NCBI GenBank assembly: GCA_900553315.1
Contig: USCW01000040.1
Location: forward strand, 1-11,391
Length of the DNA: 11,391 bases
Origin: an uncultured Eubacteriales bacterium
GTDB taxonomy: Bacteria; Bacillota; Clostridia; Christensenellales; Aristaeellaceae
Direction of reading: 5' to 3'
Within the stretch, counting starts at the first letter, position 1, and each line of letters starts with the position of its first letter. Position numbers and translations under genes: made by a program. Below, one piece after another: positions 6,623 through 11,391 of this stretch. The notes under the pieces are model-generated. The model worked only from the letters and a program-made list of their open reading frames with translations. It was not told the origin of the DNA and made no database searches.

Positions 6623-7915
6623 ATGAGCAAGCATGTGATCGTGATTTCCGAGGATGCACTGGTTTATGAGGATACCCTGACCTTGCGCGAGTTGCCTGTG
6701 TTCGGCAGCGTATGGAAGGACGCGGCTCGCGTGCGGCATATGCGCTCCATCTATCCGTCCCTGACCTATCCCTGCCATACCTCCATGATGACGGGCTGCT
6801 ATCCCGACCGTCACGGCATTGTCAATAACGAGCTGACGAACCTGAAGGAGAAGTCCTCTCCTTGGCATTGGTTCTATGACGACGTGAAGGCGCCCTCCAT
6901 CTTTGACGCGGCGAAGGCGGCGGGGCTGACTACGGCGGCGGTGTTCTGGCCGGTGACGGGCAACTGCAAGAGCATTGATTATTTGATCGATGAATATTGG
7001 CCGCAGTCCGAGGACGAGAGTATGCGGGATTGCTTCCTGCACTCCGGCAGCACGCCCGAGGTGGTGGAAAAGTGCATTGATCCCCACCTGTGGATGCAGG
7101 TGAACCGCACGCATCCCAACTGCGACGAGTTTATTACCGCCTGCGCCTGCTCCATGATCCGCGAATTCAAGCCCAACCTGCTGATGGTCCACCCGGCGAA
7201 CATCGACGGCTATCGCCATCAGACCGGCCTGTTCAGCCCGAAGGTCACGCACGGCGTGCATGAGATCGACAACTGGCTGGGCTGGCTCATCAAGGCCACC
7301 AAGGACGCGGGCATCTATGAGGAGACGGACTTTTTCATCATCAGCGACCACGGTCAGATCAACATCAGCCGGGTCATGTGCCCCAACGTGGAACTGGCAC
7401 GCCGCGGTCTGATCGACGTGGACGCGGAGGGCAATGTGCGGGATTACACCGCCATGGTCAAGTCCACGGGCGCGTCTGCGCAGGTCTACCTGAAGGATCC
7501 CTCCGACAAGGCGGCGCTGGCCCGCACGGCGGAGGCGCTGGACGACATGTGCAAGGCGGGCGTCTATGGCATTTCCCGGGTGTATACCGCCGCCGAGGCC
7601 GAGGCCGAGGAGCATCTGGCCGGGGACTTCAGCTTCGTGATCGAAACAGACGGCTACACCTCCTTCGGCAACGACTGGATGGCGCCCATGTGCCGAGCGC
7701 ACGACACCACGGACTATCGTTTTGGACGTGCGACCCACGGTCATCAGCCGGATAAGGGTCCGCAGCCCACGCTGATCGCCTTCGGCCCCTCCATCAAGCC
7801 CGGCGTGGTGCTGGACAGCCGCCGCATTGTGGACGAGCCCGTTACCGTGGCGAAGGTACTGGGTCTCGAAATGGGCGATGTAGACGGTCACGCCATTGAC
7901 GAAATTCTGCGTTAA
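6623..7915 (+). CDS. Alkaline-phosphatase-superfamily hydrolase of the nucleotide pyrophosphatase/phosphodiesterase type
   Basis: This 430-residue protein belongs to the type I phosphodiesterase/nucleotide pyrophosphatase family, two-metal enzymes that hydrolyse phosphodiesters or phosphate-like esters. The full metal and nucleophile set can be placed: Asp11 (ISEDAL), nucleophile Thr48 (SLTYPCHT, in the YPDRHGIVNN region), Asp195 and His199 (DGYRH), Asp242-His243 (SDHG), and His372 (THGH). The Asp-N3-His and adjacent Asp-His spacing matches characterised bacterial NPPs. There is no signal peptide or membrane segment, unlike many NPPs, so it should act in the cytoplasm on an imported compound. 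ATG 6623 has GAGGGGAG (6605-6612) upstream. The Ugp-like importer before it and the glycerol-1-phosphate dehydrogenase after it suggest a glycerophosphodiester substrate. A nucleotide, phosphonate or phosphosugar substrate cannot be excluded. Confidence 0.88.
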   Translation: MSKHVIVISEDALVYEDTLTLRELPVFGSVWKDAARVRHMRSIYPSLTYPCHTSMMTGCYPDRHGIVNNELTNLKEKSSPWHWFYDDVKAPSIFDAAKAAGLTTAAVFWPVTGNCKSIDYLIDEYWPQSEDESMRDCFLHSGSTPEVVEKCIDPHLWMQVNRTHPNCDEFITACACSMIREFKPNLLMVHPANIDGYRHQTGLFSPKVTHGVHEIDNWLGWLIKATKDAGIYEETDFFIISDHGQINISRVMCPNVELARRGLIDVDAEGNVRDYTAMVKSTGASAQVYLKDPSDKAALARTAEALDDMCKAGVYGISRVYTAAEAEAEEHLAGDFSFVIETDGYTSFGNDWMAPMCRAHDTTDYRFGRATHGHQPDKGPQPTLIAFGPSIKPGVVLDSRRIVDEPVTVAKVLGLEMGDVDGHAIDEILR

Positions 7916-7930
7916 AGGATGGAGCCACAA

Positions 7931-8572
7931 ATGAAGCGTATTTTATGCTATGGGGATTCCAACACGTGGGGATACACCCCCATCACGGGCGTGCGCTATG
8001 ACGAGCATACCCGCTGGACGGGTCGCCTGCGGGACGTGCTGGGCGAGGATTACTATGTGCAGGAGGAGGGACTGAACGCCCGCACCTCCGCCTTTGACGA
8101 TCCCTTCAAGCCCTACCTGAACGGCAAGGACATGCTGGAGGGTATTCTGGTGTCGGCTAAGCCGCTGGATGTGCTGGTGATTTCGCTGGGCACCAACGAC
8201 CTGAAGTTTGTGGACGCGTGGCACGCCGCGCAGGGCGTGGGGCTGCTGTTGGATATGGCGCGGAGCATGGACGTACGCTATCCCAGCACCCAGCCGGTGT
8301 TCCCCAATGGGTTCAAGGCCATTGTGGTCTCGCCCATTGAAATTGGGGAGGACTTGGCGAAGCGCCCCGGCTATTCCACGCTGAAATACGGCCATGAGCA
8401 GTCGCTGCTCTTTGCCAAGGAATTTGAGACCATGTGTCAGGCCAAGGGCGCGGTGATGGTGGACGCGGCGAAGCTGGCGAAGCCCTCCTTTGCGGACTGC
8501 ATTCACATGGAACCGGCGGGACATGCGGCGCTGGCCGAGGGCATAGCTGCGGCGGTGCGCAGCCTGACCTGA
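7931..8572 (+). CDS. SGNH/GDSL hydrolase, MsAcT-like esterase
   Basis: This 213-residue cytoplasmic serine esterase has the SGNH blocks: GDSNTWG (8-14) with nucleophile Ser10, GTND (87-90) with Asn89, and DCIH (189-192) giving Asp189 and His192. Segments RWTGRL (28-33), EEGLNARTS (45-53), DDP (56-58) and LNG (63-65) match, as I recall it, the Mycobacterium smegmatis arylesterase/acyltransferase MsAcT, of nearly the same length. The family removes acetyl or short acyl groups from small molecules and sugars. I chose ATG 7931 rather than 7919 because GGAG (7921-7924) then sits at proper spacing and the protein begins MKRILCYGDS as in relatives. The gene is 15 bases after the phosphodiesterase and 22 before the next, so it is co-transcribed. 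A role in deacylating the imported substrate is inference. Confidence 0.88.
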   Translation: MKRILCYGDSNTWGYTPITGVRYDEHTRWTGRLRDVLGEDYYVQEEGLNARTSAFDDPFKPYLNGKDMLEGILVSAKPLDVLVISLGTNDLKFVDAWHAAQGVGLLLDMARSMDVRYPSTQPVFPNGFKAIVVSPIEIGEDLAKRPGYSTLKYGHEQSLLFAKEFETMCQAKGAVMVDAAKLAKPSFADCIHMEPAGHAALAEGIAAAVRSLT

Positions 8573-8594
8573 CCGGGAAAGGAAGACGAACGAC

Positions 8595-9941
8595 ATGCAT
8601 TTGACAGACATGGATTTGCAGCAGCTGCTGCAAAAGGGCGGCGTGCATTGCGATGCTTGCGGACACGCGCATCATTGCGACGTGGAGGAGGTGCTGCTGG
8701 GCAGCGGCGTGGCGTCGCGGACGGCCGAGGTGCTGGCTCGTCACGGCATCCATCATCCCTTCGTGGTGTGCGACGAGAATACCCGCAGGGTCGCTATGGC
8801 GCAGGTGGAGGCTTCCCTGAAGGCGGCGGATATGCCCTATATGGTGTGCAGCCTTGGGGAAGGACACATTGAGCCGGACGAAGCGGCGGTGGGTGCGCTG
8901 ACCATGGCCTTTCAGCCCTGCTGCGACGGCATTCTGGCGGTGGGCAGCGGCGTAATCAACGACTGCTGCAAGGTGCTGGCGCACACGGCGGGGTGCCGCA
9001 GCGTGGTGGTCGGCACGGCGCCCTCCATGGACGGCTATGCCTCCAACAGCGCCTCCATGATCCAGAACCGGGTGAAGGTATCCCTCAGCACCGGCTGCCC
9101 CGTGGCGATCATTGCGGACACAGCCATTATGAAGGACGCGCCCATGCGGATGCTGCAAGCCGGGTACGGCGATATGATCGCCAAATACTGCGCGCTGTGC
9201 GAGTGGCGCATTTCCAACCTTGTGACGGGCGAGCCCTACTGCGAGGAGATTGCGGCTATGGTACGCAAGTCGCTTCGTCAGGTCATCGAGGGGGCGGACA
9301 AGCTGCCTCAGCGGGACGAAGAGGCCGTGGGCAAGGTGGTCGGCGGACTGATCCTCAGCGGCATCGCCATGGCCTTTGCGGGGCTGTCCCGCCCGGCCTC
9401 CGGCGAGGAGCATTATTTCTCCCACATGTGGGAAATGATGGACTTGGATCGGGGCAAGACCAGCGATCTGCACGGCATTCAAGTGGGCGTAGGTACGCTG
9501 CTGACGCTGAAGGTGCTGGACTGGATGCGGGCGCACACGCCGACACAGGCTCACGCGGATGAAGTGTTGGCTTCCTTCCGGGAGGAGGATTGGCGGCAGG
9601 AAATGCAGCGCATTTTCGGTAAGGCGGCTCCCGCAATCATTAAGGGCGAGGAGGAGCGTTATCATAAGAACGATCCCGCCCGTCACGCGGAACGCCTGCA
9701 GCGTCTGCTGACCCATTGGGATGATATTCTCCGCATCATGCAGGAGGAGCTGCCCGATACGACGGTGCTCCGCGCACAGATGGAGCGGCTGAAGATGCCC
9801 ATGACTCCGGACGACCTCGGCATCTCTCATCAGGACACGCTGGACGCATGGACGGGCTCACGGGAAATTCGTGACAAATATCTGTGCAGCTCCGTGTGTT
9901 GGGATCTGGGTTGGATGAGCGAAGCGGCTAAGGTGCTGTAA
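8595..9941 (+). CDS. sn-glycerol-1-phosphate dehydrogenase family (AraM/EgsA type)
   Basis: This 448-residue cytoplasmic NAD(P)-dependent metal enzyme interconverts sn-glycerol 1-phosphate and dihydroxyacetone phosphate. It closely follows B. subtilis AraM: nucleotide-binding AVGSGVIND (115-123), TAPSMDGYAS (141-150), AGYGDMIAK (189-197) with metal ligand Asp193, SRPASGEEHYFSH (265-277) with His273, and LHGIQVG (292-298) with His293. It is about 50 residues longer than AraM (394). Part of this is an N-terminal Cys/His cluster at residues 18-28 (C19, C22, H24, H26, H27, C28). ATG 8595 follows AAAGGAAG (8577-8584). It is the last gene of the operon, with a strong terminator behind it. In a catabolic operon the direction is probably oxidation to dihydroxyacetone phosphate. 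Some family members may use other polyol phosphates, so the substrate is likely rather than certain. I withhold a gene symbol for that reason. Confidence 0.87.
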   Translation: MHLTDMDLQQLLQKGGVHCDACGHAHHCDVEEVLLGSGVASRTAEVLARHGIHHPFVVCDENTRRVAMAQVEASLKAADMPYMVCSLGEGHIEPDEAAVGALTMAFQPCCDGILAVGSGVINDCCKVLAHTAGCRSVVVGTAPSMDGYASNSASMIQNRVKVSLSTGCPVAIIADTAIMKDAPMRMLQAGYGDMIAKYCALCEWRISNLVTGEPYCEEIAAMVRKSLRQVIEGADKLPQRDEEAVGKVVGGLILSGIAMAFAGLSRPASGEEHYFSHMWEMMDLDRGKTSDLHGIQVGVGTLLTLKVLDWMRAHTPTQAHADEVLASFREEDWRQEMQRIFGKAAPAIIKGEEERYHKNDPARHAERLQRLLTHWDDILRIMQEELPDTTVLRAQMERLKMPMTPDDLGISHQDTLDAWTGSREIRDKYLCSSVCWDLGWMSEAAKVL

Positions 9942-9958
9942 ACGGTTGAGACAAGCAG

Positions 9959-9994
9959 GATGCTGGATGGCAGAGCTGTCCGGCATCTTTTTTT
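9959..9994 (+). terminator. Rho-independent terminator of the transporter operon
   Basis: GATGCTGGA (9959-9967) pairs with TCCGGCATC (9979-9987, one T-G wobble) around an 11-base loop and is followed by seven T residues (9988-9994). It lies 18 bases after the dehydrogenase stop codon and ends the operon before the separately promoted FAD gene. Confidence 0.88.
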
Positions 9995-10027
9995 CATGAA
10001 AATGTGCGGTTCAATCATGGCCTGCAC

Positions 10028-10056
10028 TTGACAGCGAAAGAATACCTTGGTATGAT
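10028..10056 (+). promoter_or_regulatory. Sigma-A-type promoter of the FAD oxidoreductase gene
   Basis: TTGACA (10028-10033), a 17-base spacer and TATGAT (10051-10056) make a near-perfect promoter with the same geometry as the operon promoter at 2012-2040. The expected start is near 10063, giving a leader of about 25 nt. The shared TTGAAACAAGCA element overlaps this start. Confidence 0.85.
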
Positions 10057-10058
10057 GT

Positions 10059-10070
10059 TTGAAACAAGCA
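10059..10070 (+). promoter_or_regulatory. Operator half-site shared with the transporter operon
   Basis: TTGAAACAAGCA is identical to 2052-2063, the left arm of the operon's inverted repeat, and lies two bases after the -10 box, covering the predicted transcription start. No matching right arm follows. A degenerate inverted copy, GCGGTTCAATCA (10006-10017), lies upstream of the -35 box. Binding by the same DeoR-family repressor is a reasonable inference. Confidence 0.55.
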
Positions 10071-10087
10071 TTTGGAGGACGACTGCA

Positions 10088-11391
10088 ATGGTAGAACAGG
10101 CGAGATTCACGGCGGACGTGGTGGTACTGGGCGGCGGTCCTGCGGGCATGTGCGCGGCGATTGCCGCTGCCCGGGCGGGCGCGAAGACGATACTGGTGGA
10201 GCAGGGCGGTTCCTGCGGCGGCATGGCAACGCAGGGCTTGGTGGGGCCGTTCATGACCTGCTATGACCGCAAGGGTGAAAGGATGATGATCCGCGGCTTG
10301 TTCGCGGAGATCGTTGATCGGATGGTAGCGAAGGGCGGTGCGCTGCATCCCTCGCAGGTGCGGGCGGGCACGCCCTATACCTCGTGGATCACGGTGGGAC
10401 ACGACCATGTAACGCCCTATGAGCCGGAGTGTCTGAAGCTGGTGGTGGACGAGCTGCTGACGGAGGCGGGCGTGCAGGTGCTGTATCACACGCAGTTTCT
10501 GCGGCCCATCCTGAGCGGCAATACGCTGACGGCGGTGGAGGTGGCCTCCAAGGCGGGGGTGGAGCGCATCGAGGGACGCATTTTCATCGACGGTACGGGC
10601 GACGGCGACGTGGCTGCCCGGTGCGGCGTGCCCTACGAAATGGGCAATGAGGAGCTGCATCAGATACAGCCCGCGACCATGTTCTTCCAAATCTGCAATG
10701 TAGACGCGGCGAAGCTGGATGCGGACATTGCCGCCAACCGGGATCATTTCTATCGCAAGGACGGCGTGAATTACCGCTCCTTCCATTGGTATGTATCCAA
10801 GGCACGGGAGGCGGGGGACTGGACGCTGAACCGGGTGAGCCTCGGCCTGTTCCGAATGCCCAAGGACGATGAATGGTGCGTGAACACCACCCGCATTTTG
10901 AACGTGGACGGTACGGATAATGTAAGCCTGACTTATGCGGAGATCGAGGGCCGCCGTCAGGCGGACGAGGTGTTCCGTTTCCTGAAAAAGTATGTGCCCG
11001 GCTGTGAAAATGCCAAGCTTCGCGCCACGGCCTCCTATGTGGGCATCCGCGAAACGCGGCACATGCGCGGGGAGTATCGCCTGACGGCGGAGGACTTGGT
11101 CGCGTGCAAGGTGCCCGAGGACAGCATTGCGCTGGCCTCCAATTCGGTGGATATTCACGGCCGCTTCGGCCCCAGCAGCACCCAATATATCCCCATTGAA
11201 GGCGACTATTACGGCATTCCCTATCGTTGTATGCTGCCCGTGGGCGTGGAGAATCTGCTGTTGGCGGGACGGTGCGTCTGCGCGGATTCGCCAGCGGCGG
11301 CGGCCATTCGCGTGATGCCACCGGCCATGGCCATCGGTCAGGCGGCGGGCAAGCTGTCCGGCGCGGCGCTGACCAAGATGACTGCGTCCAC
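10088..11391 (+). CDS. FAD-dependent oxidoreductase (FAD_oxidored family), 3' truncated by window
   Basis: The first 434 codons are present and the frame is still open at the window end. This is a flavoprotein with the N-terminal Rossmann motif VVVLGGGPAGMCAA (11-24), the ribose-binding Glu38 at the end of the second strand, and SCGGMATQGLV (42-52), typical of the FAD_oxidored family. The second FAD segment IDGTGDGDVAARCG is present, and near the end LLLAGRCVCADSPAA and RVMPPAMAIGQAAG form the usual C-terminal FAD-binding part, so little of the protein is missing. There is no signal peptide. ATG 10088 follows GGAGG (10074-10078) by nine bases. Members of this family sit in many carbohydrate-use operons with unknown substrates, so I cannot name a reaction. 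It is not of the GlpA/GlpD glycerol-3-phosphate dehydrogenase type. Its own promoter and the operator half-site suggest co-regulation with, but not co-transcription with, the transporter operon. Confidence 0.88.
   Translation, partial: MVEQARFTADVVVLGGGPAGMCAAIAAARAGAKTILVEQGGSCGGMATQGLVGPFMTCYDRKGERMMIRGLFAEIVDRMVAKGGALHPSQVRAGTPYTSWITVGHDHVTPYEPECLKLVVDELLTEAGVQVLYHTQFLRPILSGNTLTAVEVASKAGVERIEGRIFIDGTGDGDVAARCGVPYEMGNEELHQIQPATMFFQICNVDAAKLDADIAANRDHFYRKDGVNYRSFHWYVSKAREAGDWTLNRVSLGLFRMPKDDEWCVNTTRILNVDGTDNVSLTYAEIEGRRQADEVFRFLKKYVPGCENAKLRATASYVGIRETRHMRGEYRLTAEDLVACKVPEDSIALASNSVDIHGRFGPSSTQYIPIEGDYYGIPYRCMLPVGVENLLLAGRCVCADSPAAAAIRVMPPAMAIGQAAGKLSGAALTKMTAS

Noticed and set aside
7919..7930. 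Upstream ATG for the SGNH hydrolase
   Set aside because: ATG 7931 has GGAG at good spacing and gives the family's usual N-terminus; ATG 7919 is only three bases after the previous stop, overlaps the purine-rich site and lacks its own.
1..11391. Mobile elements, CRISPR arrays, tRNA or rRNA genes
   Set aside because: No transposase or integrase, no regularly spaced repeats and no RNA-gene signatures were seen by eye on either strand.

Overview
The window is a compact, same-strand catabolic locus from what is most likely a fairly GC-rich member of the Clostridia (Firmicutes). The inference rests on strong GGAGG-type ribosome binding sites, textbook TTGACA-17-TATNAT promoters, a DeoR-family regulator next to a family 1 sugar/glycerophosphate-type ABC transporter, and many ATG-started genes separated by short gaps. 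A gut or rumen origin, perhaps Christensenellales-like, is plausible from the style of the genes but is not proven by the sequence. No mobile element, CRISPR array, tRNA or rRNA was seen.

Layout, all on the + strand: (1) the C-terminal part of an FGGY carbohydrate kinase, 1-834, cut by the window edge; (2) a DeoR-family repressor, 1036-1794, closed by a long terminator hairpin at 1831-1866; (3) a regulatory region of about 0.5 kb with a near-consensus promoter (2012-2040), an 11+11 bp inverted-repeat operator candidate (2052-2081) and a leader of about 250 nt; (4) a seven-gene operon, 2300-9941: UgpB-like binding protein, UgpC/MsmX-like ATPase, two MalF/MalG-type permeases, a cytoplasmic nucleotide pyrophosphatase/phosphodiesterase-type hydrolase, an SGNH esterase close to the MsAcT type, and an AraM/EgsA-type sn-glycerol-1-phosphate dehydrogenase, ended by a strong terminator (9959-9994); (5) an FAD-dependent oxidoreductase (10088 to the window end) with its own near-consensus promoter. 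Its start region carries the same 12 bases (TTGAAACAAGCA) found in the operator of the main operon.

Reading the genes together: a Ugp-like importer feeds the cytoplasm with a small phosphodiester or ester, the esterase and the phosphodiesterase-type enzyme trim it, and the AraM-type enzyme oxidises sn-glycerol 1-phosphate to dihydroxyacetone phosphate for glycolysis. sn-Glycerol 1-phosphate is the enantiomer found in archaeal lipids and in the head group of phosphatidylglycerol and the backbone of glycerol-type lipoteichoic acid. The locus is therefore a candidate scavenging system for glycerol-1-phosphate-containing debris. This is inference from gene content. The substrate, and the roles of the kinase and the FAD enzyme, remain open. 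The shared TTGAAACAAGCA element suggests that the DeoR protein controls both the operon and the FAD gene.
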